Below, piece by piece: positions 28,336 to 37,069 of a DNA stretch of 64,000 nt. The number at the start of each line of letters is the position of its first letter. The first letter of the stretch is position 1. The notes beneath the pieces are model-generated. The model searched no databases. It was not told the DNA's origin and saw only the letters and a list, made by a program, of their open reading frames with translations. A program made the position numbers and the translations under genes. Source of the stretch: Tritonibacter litoralis (GTDB taxonomy: Bacteria; Pseudomonadota; Alphaproteobacteria; Rhodobacterales; Rhodobacteraceae); NCBI RefSeq assembly GCF_009496005.1, contig NZ_WIBF01000001.1, forward strand, positions 682,001-746,000, given 5' to 3'.

Positions 28336-29700
28336 ATGGCAAAGACATCTTTTTCTTGCTCCGCCTGCGGGGCCTCCTTTTCCAAGTGGTCCGGTCGCTG
28401 TGAGGCTTGTGGCGAGTGGAACACCATTAGCGAGGACAAGGGCCTGGCCGCTGGAGGCCCCGCCAAAAAGTCGCTCGGGGCCAAACGTGGCCGCGCGGTG
28501 ACGCTGACAGATCTCGCCGCGCATGAGGCGCCGCCGCCGCGCACGGAATGTGGTGTGGGTGAGCTGGACCGGGTTCTGGGCGGTGGCCTTGTTCCCGCCT
28601 CTGCCATTCTGGTGGGCGGCGATCCTGGGATCGGTAAATCCACGCTTTTGTTGCAGGCGGCGGCGCAATTTGCCCATTGTGGGCTCAAGACGATTTATGT
28701 CAGCGGCGAAGAAGCCTCGGCCCAGGTGCGCATGCGCGCGCAACGTCTGGGTCTGGCCAAAGCGCCGGTCAAACTGGCGGCGGAAACCAATCTGCGCGAC
28801 ATTCTGACAACCCTCGAACAGGAAGCGCCGCAGCTGGTTATCATTGATTCGATCCAGACCATGTGGGTCGACAATGTGGACAGCGCGCCAGGCTCTGTTT
28901 CTCAGGTGCGCGCAGTCGCACATGAGCTGACCAGTTTTGCCAAACGCAACGGCATTTCTGTCATTATGGTCGGCCATGTCACCAAAGAAGGCCAGATCGC
29001 AGGCCCCCGCGTGGTCGAACATATGGTCGACACGGTTTTATACTTTGAAGGCGAGCGCGGCCATCAGTTCCGGATCTTGCGCGCGGTGAAGAACCGTTTT
29101 GGTCCAGCGGATGAGATCGGCGTCTTTGAGATGACCGGTCAGGGCTTGGCTGAAGTTATCAACCCCTCGGCCCTGTTTTTGTCCGAACGCGGTCAACCGG
29201 CGCCGGGATCGGTGGTTTTTGCGGGCATCGAAGGCACCCGGCCCGTCCTGGTCGAGATGCAGGCCCTGGTCGCACCGTCGCCCCATTCGCAGCCGCGCCG
29301 AGCTGTGGTGGGTTGGGACAATGCGCGGCTGGCGATGATTCTTGCGGTTCTGGAAGCGCGCTGTGGCATCCCCTTTGCGGGCTTGGATGTCTATTTAAAC
29401 GTGGCCGGTGGTATGAAAATTCAGGAGCCTGCGGCCGACCTTGCGGTCGCTGCCGCCTTGCTCAGCGCTCGCGAAGATGTGTCTTTACCCGCCGATACCG
29501 TGATTTTTGGGGAAATTTCCCTGTCAGGTGCCCTTCGCCCGGCCCCTCAGACCGAAAACCGGTTGAAAGAAGCCCAAAAACTTGGTTTCACCGCAGGCAT
29601 AGCTCCAAGTGGTGGCAAATCAGTTTCGGTCGAGGGTCTGACCTTGCGCAATGCAAGTGACCTCACCGGGTTTGTCGGCGCGTATTTTGGGGCGGGATAG
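28336..29700 (+). CDS. radA: DNA repair protein RadA (Sms)
   Basis: A 454-residue branch-migration ATPase acting in recombination. It has the N-terminal C4 zinc finger (C8, C11, C22, C25 within 'CSACGASFSKWSGRCEAC'), Walker A 'GGDPGIGKST' (residues 94-103), the RadA-specific 'KNRFG' motif, and a C-terminal Lon-protease-like domain. The ATG at 28336 is right before the zinc finger. cvpA follows after 37 bp, as usual in this order. Confidence 0.95.
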   Translation: MAKTSFSCSACGASFSKWSGRCEACGEWNTISEDKGLAAGGPAKKSLGAKRGRAVTLTDLAAHEAPPPRTECGVGELDRVLGGGLVPASAILVGGDPGIGKSTLLLQAAAQFAHCGLKTIYVSGEEASAQVRMRAQRLGLAKAPVKLAAETNLRDILTTLEQEAPQLVIIDSIQTMWVDNVDSAPGSVSQVRAVAHELTSFAKRNGISVIMVGHVTKEGQIAGPRVVEHMVDTVLYFEGERGHQFRILRAVKNRFGPADEIGVFEMTGQGLAEVINPSALFLSERGQPAPGSVVFAGIEGTRPVLVEMQALVAPSPHSQPRRAVVGWDNARLAMILAVLEARCGIPFAGLDVYLNVAGGMKIQEPAADLAVAAALLSAREDVSLPADTVIFGEISLSGALRPAPQTENRLKEAQKLGFTAGIAPSGGKSVSVEGLTLRNASDLTGFVGAYFGAG

Positions 29701-29737
29701 ACCGCAGTATTCATTCGCGCAAGAACAGGCGAGGCAC

Positions 29738-30292
29738 ATGGAAGATTTCACCATAGTCGACGGGGTGGTTGCCCTTGTAATTGTAATTTCTGCTTTGCTT
29801 GCCTATTCGCGCGGATTTGTGCGCGAAGCTATGGCCATTGCGGGTTGGATTGCCGCTGCTGTGCTGGCCTTTATCTTTGCCCCCCAAGCGGAACCGCTGA
29901 TGGCAGAGATCCCGGTGGTGGGCGAGTTCCTGGCCGACAGTTGTGAATTGGCGCTGATTGCCGGTTTCTTTGCCGTGCTGGCAATCGCGCTGATTATCGT
30001 CTCTTTCTTTACACCGCTGTTCTCCTCCTTGGTGCAACGCTCGGCGCTTGGTGGGATCGATCAGGGGGCTGGCTTTTTCTTTGGGGTGCTGCGCGGCATC
30101 CTTTTGGTGGCCATCGCCTTCTTCCTTTATAATGTGGTGATGACCGGGCAGAGCTTTGCGATGGTCGATGACAGCCGTTCGGCTGTGGTGTTTGAACGCC
30201 TCATTGGTCAGATCGAAGATCGCAACCCCGAAGATGCGCTGGGTTGGGTCACCGGCAAATACGAGAGCCTGATGGGGCATTGCGAACAGTAA
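29738..30292 (+). CDS. cvpA: CvpA family membrane protein
   Basis: A 184-residue protein with four hydrophobic segments matching CvpA: 'VDGVVALVIVISALLAYSRG' at the start, 'FVREAMAIAGWIAAAVLAF', and 'GIDQGAGFFFGVLRGILLVA'. In many bacteria cvpA precedes purF and affects colicin V production and envelope stress; here a Hint-type gene lies between them. A strong terminator follows at 30334. Confidence 0.9.
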   Translation: MEDFTIVDGVVALVIVISALLAYSRGFVREAMAIAGWIAAAVLAFIFAPQAEPLMAEIPVVGEFLADSCELALIAGFFAVLAIALIIVSFFTPLFSSLVQRSALGGIDQGAGFFFGVLRGILLVAIAFFLYNVVMTGQSFAMVDDSRSAVVFERLIGQIEDRNPEDALGWVTGKYESLMGHCEQ

Positions 30293-30333
30293 GCCATCGC
30301 ATGGGTTTCGACCGAAGACTTACGTGGATTTAC

Positions 30334-30361
30334 GGGCGCTCTTTTGAGCGCCCTTTTTCTT
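30334..30361 (+). terminator. Rho-independent terminator after radA-cvpA
   Basis: GGGCGCTC-TTTT-GAGCGCCC (30334-30353) is followed by TTTTTCTT, 41 bp after the cvpA stop. Confidence 0.9.
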
Positions 30362-30689
30362 GGGAGCCACGCCCACAAGAGGCATACACAAGTTTATCCA
30401 CAGAGGCTGTTAACGAGTCTTAAGCCCCGCAAACAAAATTAACCCATTGTTAACATTTGAGAATCAAAAGACTTAGGATTCTCTATCCACAAGTCAAATC
30501 CGGCTCAGCTGGTTAACAAATCCACGTCAGAGCGCGGCAAAGGTTAACAAATCCTAGGAAAATCACGCCATTTTCACATAAATCTGAACAATTTCTACCT
30601 CTGCCCCAAGCTTGCCCCAATTTAGGCCCAATTCGAAGGCCACATAAGCTCAACACAAAACGAGCACGAGCAGGCAAAGGGGACATCAC
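30362..30689. promoter_or_regulatory. AT-rich intergenic region with DnaA boxes, a CtrA site and GTTAAC repeats
   Basis: In 330 bp the sequence has a consensus DnaA box TTATCCACA (30394-30402), a one-mismatch box CTATCCACA (30483-30491), a perfect CtrA-type site TTAACCCATTGTTAA (30439-30453; TTAA-N7-TTAA), and GGTTAACAAATCC twice (30511-30523, 30542-30554). GTTAAC occurs four times in all. It is upstream of the Hint-like gene and is unusually AT-rich for this genome. Confidence 0.6.
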
Positions 30690-31391
30690 ATGTTTCTGGA
30701 TCATTTCAGCGCTTTCGCGAACTACCAACCGGTTGAATTCGTGGCGGATTTGCCGTCTTCCTTTGAAGGCGCCGTGCCGCGCAACACCCACCGTCCCCGC
30801 GCGGGTGGTCTGCTGCCGCATACTGTGATTGAGACCGAAGCAGGCTTTGTTCAGGCCCGTGATCTGAAATCCGGTGACATGGTGTTCACGTTTGACGGAG
30901 GCTCCCAAAAAGTCATCGCCGTTAAGCATTCGGTGCCCCGCCTGACCCCGATGATGCATGTGCCTGCCGGTGCTTTGGGCAATGAACGCGCAATGGATCT
31001 GCCTGCGGATCAGATGATCGCGTTGGACGAAGCCACCGCAGACCGTCTGTTTGACGTGCCTGTGGTGCTGGCGAAACTGGTCTCTTTGGCGGGCTACAAT
31101 GGCATCACCCCAGCCATGCCGCAGCGTCTGGCCCGCATTCACATCACCTTTGAAGAAGAAGAGCTGATCTGGGGCGAAGGTGGCATGCTGATGCATGTGG
31201 CTGATACCGACGCCGAAGACAGCGCCTTTTGGACCCTGTCGCTGAGCGAAAGCCGGGCGCTGGTTGCCTCTTCCCAAGACCGCGTTCTGCCGCAACCTTC
31301 CGAGATTGTGCGGAACGCGCAGGAAAGCTCTGTGTTGCCTGCATGGCTGCAGCAGCTGAAGATCGCCACACCCTTTGGCCTGGCCGCCTGA
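30690..31391 (+). CDS. Hint-domain (Hedgehog/intein-type) protein, apparently without the catalytic cysteine
   Basis: A 233-residue protein whose middle reads 'HTVIETEAGFVQARDLKSGD' then 'MVFTFDGG', the Hint block A pattern in which a Cys/Ser normally precedes a 'GT-x-I' turn. Here the position reads 'LLPHTVIET' with no Cys or Ser. Later blocks are weakly kept ('LPADQMIALDE', 'IHITFEEEELIWGEGGMLMH'). The family is abundant in Rhodobacteraceae with unknown function; self-cleavage looks unlikely for this member. A CtrA-type site and DnaA boxes lie upstream. Confidence 0.7.
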   Translation: MFLDHFSAFANYQPVEFVADLPSSFEGAVPRNTHRPRAGGLLPHTVIETEAGFVQARDLKSGDMVFTFDGGSQKVIAVKHSVPRLTPMMHVPAGALGNERAMDLPADQMIALDEATADRLFDVPVVLAKLVSLAGYNGITPAMPQRLARIHITFEEEELIWGEGGMLMHVADTDAEDSAFWTLSLSESRALVASSQDRVLPQPSEIVRNAQESSVLPAWLQQLKIATPFGLAA

Positions 31392-31794
31392 TCACAGTTT
31401 TGCCACCGGACAAGCAACAGGCCAAAGAGCAGGCCAAAACAACAGGCGTTTGTGCAGGCTTACCCGGAAACCCCGGTGTGAGCCTTTTTCATTTGTGATC
31501 CTTTGATGACAGCAGCCGCCAATCGTTCTATGTGGGGGCCTGTTAGCTTTATTGGGATTCGGAGCCACACCCCTTGCCGATGCTATGGTTGCAGCCGCCC
31601 TGCGCGATGACTTCTGGTTCTGTGCGGAACCCAAGGGCCTCGAACCAGCAGCCTGGCATTGACCTTACACAGAGTTTTACCGCTACAGGCTTGGACAATT
31701 GTGCAAGCATGGGATAAGCGCGGGTCCGTGGCTGGACAAGACCGTAAAGTAACACAACTGAACATCAACGCCGAAGTGGAAATGGAGCCATTCT
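31392..31794. other. purF upstream region with a possible broken exported microprotein
   Basis: About 400 bp with no intact gene. From ATG 31506 a frame reads 'MTAAANRSMWG'; a one-base shift in a G5 run near 31535 would join it to 'GLLALLGFGATPLADAMVAA', a signal-peptide-like sequence ending in a TGA near 31667. It may be a decayed small exported protein. No purine riboswitch or PurR-type site was recognised. Confidence 0.3.
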
Positions 31795-33315
31795 ATGTGC
31801 GGGATTTTGGGAATCGCAAACCGGGACTCGGATGTCTTTGCGGAGATCTATGATGGTTTGCTGATGCTTCAGCACCGGGGCCAAGACGCCTCGGGCATTG
31901 TGACTTACACGGGGGAATTCTTCCGTGAGCGCAAGGAAAACGGTCTGGTCAAAGACGTCTTTGGACCACAAGACGCTGAGACATTGGTGGGCACAATTGG
32001 CATGGGCCATGTGCGCTACCCCACGGCAGGCTCCCTCTCTGCCGCCGAGGCGCAGCCGTTTTTTGTCAACGCGCCGTATGGGATCTATTTGGTTCATAAC
32101 GGCAATATCACCAATACCGCCGAGCAGCGCGAAAAGGTCACCGGCAAATACAGCCGTCATCTGCGCACCACCTCGGATTCTGAAATCCTGCTAAACGTTC
32201 TGGCCGACAAGGTGGCCGACGCGATCAAGGTGAACGGCAATGCCGATCCGATCCGCAACATCCTGGCCGGGGCCAAAATGACCATGGAGCGGGTGCAAGG
32301 TGCCTATTCCGTGATCTGCATGATCGCAGGCGTGGGCATGCTGGCGTTCCGCGATCCTTACGGCATCCGCCCGCTGTCTGTGGCCAAACGCGCCGCAAAA
32401 GGGGACGGCGATGACTATGCCTTTGCGTCCGAGGATGTGGCCTTTGGCATCAACGGGTTTGAAAAGATCCGCGACGTGAAACCGGGCGAAGCGCTGTTGG
32501 TGGATCTGGACGGAAACCTGCATGAATTTCAGGCGGTTGAGGGACGGTTGAACCCCTGTATCTTTGAATATGTCTATCTGGCGCGCCCCGATACCATGCT
32601 GGACGGCGTCTCGGTCTATAAAACCCAGCTGCGGATGGGTCAGGCTTTGGCGCAACAGATCAAAGAGTCGGGGCTTGAGATCGACAGCATCATCCCGGTG
32701 CCGGATTCAGCCCGTCCTGTGGCGCTGGAAGTGGCCAATGCAACCGGCATCCGTTACCGCGAAGGCCTGGTCAAAAACCGCTATGTCGGTCGGACCTTTA
32801 TTATGCCCGGCCAGCAAGAGCGAAAGAAATCGGTGCGGCGCAAGCTCAATGCAATTCCGTTGGAGTTCAAAGGCTTGAACGTGCTTCTGATCGACGATTC
32901 CATCGTGCGCGGCAATACCATCAAAAAGATCGTGGAAATGTGCCGCGATGCGGGTGCGAAAAAGGTCTATATTGCTTCGGCCTCGCCGCCAGTGAAATAC
33001 CCGAACGTCTATGGCATCGACATGCCCACCAAACATGAGCTGATCGCCAATGGTCTGGGTGTGGATGAGATCCGCCAAGAGCTGGGCGCGGATGCGCTGT
33101 TTTATCAGAACCTGGATGATCTGGTCTGGGCCGCCAAAGAAGGCAACCCGGATATCGAGGGCTTTGACTGCTCTTGTTTCAACGGGGAATACGTCACCGG
33201 CGTCACACAGGATTATCTGGATGCGCTGGAAAACAGCAGCCGCGTCAGCGCCAAGATCAAGGATATGCCCGCAGCCGGCAGTTCCTGGAACCAGGACCAA
33301 GCCGCCTCAAACTGA
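31795..33315 (+). CDS. purF: Amidophosphoribosyltransferase
   Basis: A 506-residue enzyme making 5-phosphoribosylamine from PRPP and glutamine, the first committed purine step. The N-terminal nucleophile C2 ('MCGILGIANRD') directly follows Met, so there is no propeptide. The PRPP-binding loop is 'VLLIDDSIVRGNT' near residue 363. Length matches the E. coli-type enzyme. Confidence 0.95.
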   Translation: MCGILGIANRDSDVFAEIYDGLLMLQHRGQDASGIVTYTGEFFRERKENGLVKDVFGPQDAETLVGTIGMGHVRYPTAGSLSAAEAQPFFVNAPYGIYLVHNGNITNTAEQREKVTGKYSRHLRTTSDSEILLNVLADKVADAIKVNGNADPIRNILAGAKMTMERVQGAYSVICMIAGVGMLAFRDPYGIRPLSVAKRAAKGDGDDYAFASEDVAFGINGFEKIRDVKPGEALLVDLDGNLHEFQAVEGRLNPCIFEYVYLARPDTMLDGVSVYKTQLRMGQALAQQIKESGLEIDSIIPVPDSARPVALEVANATGIRYREGLVKNRYVGRTFIMPGQQERKKSVRRKLNAIPLEFKGLNVLLIDDSIVRGNTIKKIVEMCRDAGAKKVYIASASPPVKYPNVYGIDMPTKHELIANGLGVDEIRQELGADALFYQNLDDLVWAAKEGNPDIEGFDCSCFNGEYVTGVTQDYLDALENSSRVSAKIKDMPAAGSSWNQDQAASN

Positions 33316-33332
33316 GCGCGGCGCAAGGCTGC

Positions 33333-33370
33333 TCTGCAAAACTAGGGTTTGAACTCCCTTAGTTTGCAGA
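33333..33370. repeat. Bulged inverted repeat after purF
   Basis: TCTGCAAA (33333-33340) pairs with TTTGCAGA (33363-33370), and the inner parts pair with one bulge. It lies 17 bp after the purF stop and precedes the clearer terminator, so it may protect the mRNA 3' end. Confidence 0.5.
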
Positions 33371-33400
33371 GTAAGAGGCCCGTCATCATCAGTAGACCCA

Positions 33401-33432
33401 AGACGCTGATCCTTTGTGTCAGCGTCTTTTTC
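33401..33432 (+). terminator. Rho-independent terminator after purF
   Basis: AGACGCTGA (33401-33409) and TCAGCGTCT (33419-33427) form a perfect 9-bp stem followed by TTTTCTTT. Confidence 0.85.
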
Positions 33433-33464
33433 TTTGTGCCCAAGGGCAGGATTGGAACGCCATT

Positions 33465-34028
33465 TTGGACCCTCATTTCGCGCGGCTTTTGTCGTCTCAG
33501 CGCATCTGCAAATGCTGCGGCGCAACGTTTGCGCAGCTGTTGAGCCTGTCGTGCGACCGGCCTGACATCTGCAGCGAAGATCTGGTGGTGCAGGACAATT
33601 CGGCCATCCTGACCGAACGCGGCGATGTGCTGACCGAGGATTTCTGCCGTCTGGGGGATCTGCATTTCCTGCGCGTGGTTCTGGGCCTGCCGATACAGGG
33701 CGCGGGTGGAGTGGAGTTTATTCTGGGCACCTGGGCCAGCGTCGCGCCAGAGGTGTTTGACGAATACCTGTCGCTGTTTGACGTGCGCGAGACAGAGGCG
33801 ATGGGGCCCAAACCCGCCTGGCTTGCCAATGCGTTGCCCCTGTCCGATGGGGCACCACCCGCGGGCCGCATCCGCCCCCGCGCCGATGGGCAATATCCGG
33901 ATCTCGACATCGTCGAAACCGCGCACCCCCTGTATGAGCTGCAATCGCGGGGGCTTGAGTTCGAGGAAGTGCTTGAGATGCTTTATGCCTATGGCCACGA
34001 CCTGCCCTCGCTGCTTTATGATGCGTGA
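33465..34028 (+). CDS. DUF2199-like protein
   Basis: About 187 residues. A CxxC pair near the start ('ICKCCGATF'), then 'CDRPDIC', 'CRLGDLHFLRVVLGLPIQGA', 'FILGTWASVAPEVFDEYLSL' and 'HPLYELQSRGLEFEEVLEML' match the DUF2199 family of unknown function, which often has an N-terminal zinc-binding cysteine cluster. The start is uncertain: no ATG is available, the frame runs back into the purF terminator, and TTG at 33465 is the best choice. Confidence 0.7.
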   Translation: MDPHFARLLSSQRICKCCGATFAQLLSLSCDRPDICSEDLVVQDNSAILTERGDVLTEDFCRLGDLHFLRVVLGLPIQGAGGVEFILGTWASVAPEVFDEYLSLFDVRETEAMGPKPAWLANALPLSDGAPPAGRIRPRADGQYPDLDIVETAHPLYELQSRGLEFEEVLEMLYAYGHDLPSLLYDA

Positions 34029-34262
34029 TCCTGCATTGGGTCCCGGGCGCTGAATTCAAGGGCCGCCCCCTCGTGACAGGCTGTGACAAGACGCGCGCCA
34101 GCGCGATTTTGCCCAAGCCTGTTGGGGCCACAGGCAAAACTCTGCGTCCGTTGCCGTCTGAGCCCCAACCACAGTTTTCCCTCAAATCACATTCTGATAG
34201 CAGCCCCCGTCGCTGGCGCGTTTTGCGCCAGCCCCAACACCTATAGACAGGCACAACACCTC

Positions 34263-34535
34263 ATGGGCTCAAACGCCGCAACTGCAAAAACCCCCGACCA
34301 TGTCGCACAGACCGCCACCCAGTCCGACGCCCTGCCCGATGGGGGCACGGTTCTGATTGGCATTTTTGGCGCAAAAACCGCCCCCCAGGCCCTGGTGCGC
34401 ACCGCCAGCGGGCGGGTCAAGCGGATTAAAAACGGCAGCCGCATCGCCGCGTCGCATGTGGTGGCCATCGATGCCGAGGGGCTGATCCTGGAACGCAATG
34501 GGCAAACCCGGCGTCTGGCCATGCCCGGCGGTTAG
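34263..34535 (+). CDS. Small PilP/PulC-like SH3-fold protein, unknown
   Basis: A 90-residue protein. After a polar N-terminal tail of about 25 residues comes a beta-rich core 'GGTVLIGIFGAKTAPQALVR', 'ASGRVKRIKNGSRIAASHVV' and 'EGLILERNGQTRRLAMPG'. This resembles the small homology-region domains of PilP and PulC, but no secretion genes are nearby, so the role is unknown. Confidence 0.5.
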   Translation: MGSNAATAKTPDHVAQTATQSDALPDGGTVLIGIFGAKTAPQALVRTASGRVKRIKNGSRIAASHVVAIDAEGLILERNGQTRRLAMPGG

Positions 34536-34591
34536 TCGCACCCGCTGCACTGCCCCTTGACCCCTTCGCGCTTGAGGCTCATGAACGCAGC

Positions 34592-35278
34592 ATGACACAA
34601 AAGACTGCCGAGATGACCGAACAGACGACCAAACAGAAACTCGCTTTGATCACTGGCGCTTCGCGCGGCCTTGGTGCGGCCCTGGCCGAAGCGCTGGCCC
34701 CCACCCATCACATTGTTGCCGTGGCCCGCACCACTGGCGCCCTCGAAGAGCTGGACGACCGGATCCAGTCCAACGGCGGCACGGCGACGCTGGCACCGAT
34801 GGACATCACGGTGCCCGATGCCATGGCCACGCTCTGCCGCGGTATTCACGACCGCTGGGGCAGCTTGGATCTGTGGGTCCACACCGCCATTCACGCAGCC
34901 CCGTTGAGCCCTGCCAATTTTGTCGCTGCCAAAGACTGGGACAAAAGCCTTGAGATCAACGCCAGCGCCACCGCGCGGCTGATCACCTATGTGGCGCCTT
35001 TGCTTGGGCAAACAGGCCAGGCCGTGTTCTTTGACGACCCCCGCGCCGGAGAGAAATTCTTTGGCACCTATGGCGCGACCAAGGCGGCGCAGCTGGCGCT
35101 GGCGCGCAGCTGGCAGGTCGAAGGCGAACGCACCGGCCCCAAAGTGTCGATCCTGTCCCCCCAGCCGATGTCGACCGCGCTGCGGGCCCGGTTCTTTCCA
35201 GGTGAAGACCGCGCCGCCTTGGCCACGCCCCAGGCCGAAGCCACGCGTCTGTTGCCCGAGATTGTGACCAACAGCTGA
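34592..35278 (+). CDS. Short-chain dehydrogenase/reductase family protein
   Basis: A 228-residue SDR protein. The cofactor loop is 'TGASRGLGAAL' near residue 21, 'LEINASATARLITYVAPLL' carries the conserved Asn, and the catalytic YxxxK is 'YGATK' near residue 163. The catalytic Ser region reads 'AVFFDDPRAG', so the usual Ser is not obvious; activity may be altered. Substrate unknown. It stands alone before surE. Confidence 0.75.
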   Translation: MTQKTAEMTEQTTKQKLALITGASRGLGAALAEALAPTHHIVAVARTTGALEELDDRIQSNGGTATLAPMDITVPDAMATLCRGIHDRWGSLDLWVHTAIHAAPLSPANFVAAKDWDKSLEINASATARLITYVAPLLGQTGQAVFFDDPRAGEKFFGTYGATKAAQLALARSWQVEGERTGPKVSILSPQPMSTALRARFFPGEDRAALATPQAEATRLLPEIVTNS

Positions 35279-35292
35279 TCCCGGACGCGCCC

Positions 35293-35314
35293 GCGCCGCG
35301 CGCTCGCGCGGCGC
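35293..35314. repeat. GC-only hairpin between the SDR gene and surE
   Basis: GCGCCGCGCG and CGCGCGGCGC are perfect 10-bp arms around CT, just after the SDR stop. No T-run follows, so it is a stable hairpin rather than a standard terminator. Confidence 0.5.
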
Positions 35315-35512
35315 TTGGCCCAAGGCAGCGCGCGGCATCTTTGATGCAGCGCGATGGCGCGGGAGCCCCCGCTTTGCGCGCGCAACAGTGTTTTAAAACC
35401 ACGCAAGCCCGCAAATCCCTTCGCTTTCCACCCCCAAGCGCGCCCAGAGGTCTTGCCCCCTTGCCATGCAAACCATATTCAGAATTGGAAACCACTGAAC
35501 GCAGGGCGAGAT

Positions 35513-36295
35513 ATGCGAATTCTGATCACCAATGATGACGGCATCAACGCCCAAGGTCTGCAAGTTCTCCATGCCATAGCCACCCGGCTTGCAGGCGCCG
35601 ACGGTGAGGTTTGGACTGTCGCGCCCGCCTTTGAACAATCCGGGGTCGGCCATTGCATCAGCTACACCCGCCCTTTTATGATCTCGGAACTGTCCCCGCG
35701 CCGCTTTGCCGCCGAAGGTTCCCCGGCCGATTGCGTCTTGGCAGGTCTGCACAATGTGCTTCAGGATCAAAAACCGGATCTGATCCTGTCAGGCGTTAAC
35801 CGTGGCAATAACTCGGCGGAAAACACGCTCTACTCCGGCACCCTGGGCGCGGCCATGGAAGGCGCGCTGCAAGGCATCCCCTCCTTTGCGCTGTCGCAAT
35901 ATTATGGCCCAGACAACAAAGACCTGGACAACCCGTTTGAAGCCGCCGCCGCCTTTGGCGTTGAGGCGATCTCAAAGGTCTTGCAGGCGTCGACACACAA
36001 CCCCAGCGCCTATCAGCTGTTTTACAATATCAACTTCCCGCCCGTCCCTGCCGCCGCCGTCAAAGGTCTGCGCTACACCGCCCAGGGTCTGCGGCAAAAC
36101 ACGCATTTCAGCGCCTCCAACGAAGTGTCGCCCAACGGCCGCCATTACACTTGGATCAAAGGCGGCGACCAGCGCGCGCCCACAGCGCCCGGCACCGATG
36201 CAGCCTCAAACCTTGACGGCTATGTCTCCATCACCCCGATGCGGGCGGATCTGACAGCCCATGACGTGCTAGAGGCGCTGCAGTCCGCCCCATGA
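35513..36295 (+). CDS. surE: 5'/3'-nucleotidase SurE
   Basis: A 260-residue metal-dependent phosphatase for nucleoside monophosphates. The N-terminus '[19 protein letters not shown]' holds the metal-binding Asp pair D8/D9, and '[20 protein letters not shown]' is the second family block. The ATG at 35513 gives the canonical start. It overlaps pcm by 4 bp, part of the widely conserved surE-pcm-nlpD order tied to stationary-phase survival. Confidence 0.95.
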   Translation: MRILITNDDGINAQGLQVLHAIATRLAGADGEVWTVAPAFEQSGVGHCISYTRPFMISELSPRRFAAEGSPADCVLAGLHNVLQDQKPDLILSGVNRGNNSAENTLYSGTLGAAMEGALQGIPSFALSQYYGPDNKDLDNPFEAAAAFGVEAISKVLQASTHNPSAYQLFYNINFPPVPAAAVKGLRYTAQGLRQNTHFSASNEVSPNGRHYTWIKGGDQRAPTAPGTDAASNLDGYVSITPMRADLTAHDVLEALQSAP

Positions 36296-36945
36296 CGCAT
36301 CCCGGCCCTGATCCAGAAACCCAGATGCAGTTCCTGTTTGCCTTGCGCTCCAAAGGGGTGACCGATCAACCGGTGCTGGAAGCGATGGAAGCGGTCAACC
36401 GCGGCCTCTTTGTCAAAGGGCTGTTTGCCGATCGCGCCTATGAAGACATGCCGCTGCCCATTTCCTGTGGCCAGACCATTTCCCAACCCTCTGTGGTGGG
36501 GCTGATGACCCAAGCCCTGCAGGTCGCGCCTCGCGACACGGTATTGGAGATCGGCACCGGATCGGGGTATCAGGCGGCCATCCTCGCGCGGCTGGCGCGG
36601 CGAGTCTATACCATTGACCGTCACGCCCGATTGGTGCGCGAAGCCCGCGACGTGTTTGACCATCTGGCGATCTCGAACCTCACCTCGATGGTGGGGGATG
36701 GCTCGCATGGGATGCCGGAACAGGCACCGTTTGATCGCATTATTGTCACCGCCGCCGCCGAAGATCCGCCCGGTCCGCTGTTGGCGCAGTTGAAAGTTGG
36801 CGGCATAATGGTTCTGCCCGTGGGGCAATCAGACCATGTGCAATCGCTCATTCGTGTGCATAAAACCGCCGATGGGCTGGAATATGACGAATTACGCTCT
36901 GTCCGTTTTGTTCCCCTGCTTGAGGGGTTGGGCAAAGACACCTAA
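36292..36945 (+). CDS. pcm: Protein-L-isoaspartate O-methyltransferase
   Basis: A 217-residue SAM-dependent enzyme repairing isoaspartyl damage in proteins. The SAM-binding motif is '[16 protein letters not shown]' near residue 84, and '[18 protein letters not shown]' near residue 60 is the substrate-binding block. Its ATG overlaps the surE stop. Confidence 0.94.
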   Translation: MTHPGPDPETQMQFLFALRSKGVTDQPVLEAMEAVNRGLFVKGLFADRAYEDMPLPISCGQTISQPSVVGLMTQALQVAPRDTVLEIGTGSGYQAAILARLARRVYTIDRHARLVREARDVFDHLAISNLTSMVGDGSHGMPEQAPFDRIIVTAAAEDPPGPLLAQLKVGGIMVLPVGQSDHVQSLIRVHKTADGLEYDELRSVRFVPLLEGLGKDT

Positions 36946-37069
36946 GAGATTAATGAAACCACCCGTTTTCCGCCAAGGGCCGAACCACCCCTTTGGCGAG
37001 TCGCAAGAGGTGGCCGACAGGACCCGCGCAGCCACCGTCCAACCGGTTGCGATTTCGAGGAGAGCAGCG

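Noticed and set aside
30362-30689. Chromosome replication origin
   Set aside because: Only one exact and one near DnaA box are present and the neighbours are not those usual for alphaproteobacterial origins; kept as a regulatory region with the origin idea only as a possibility.
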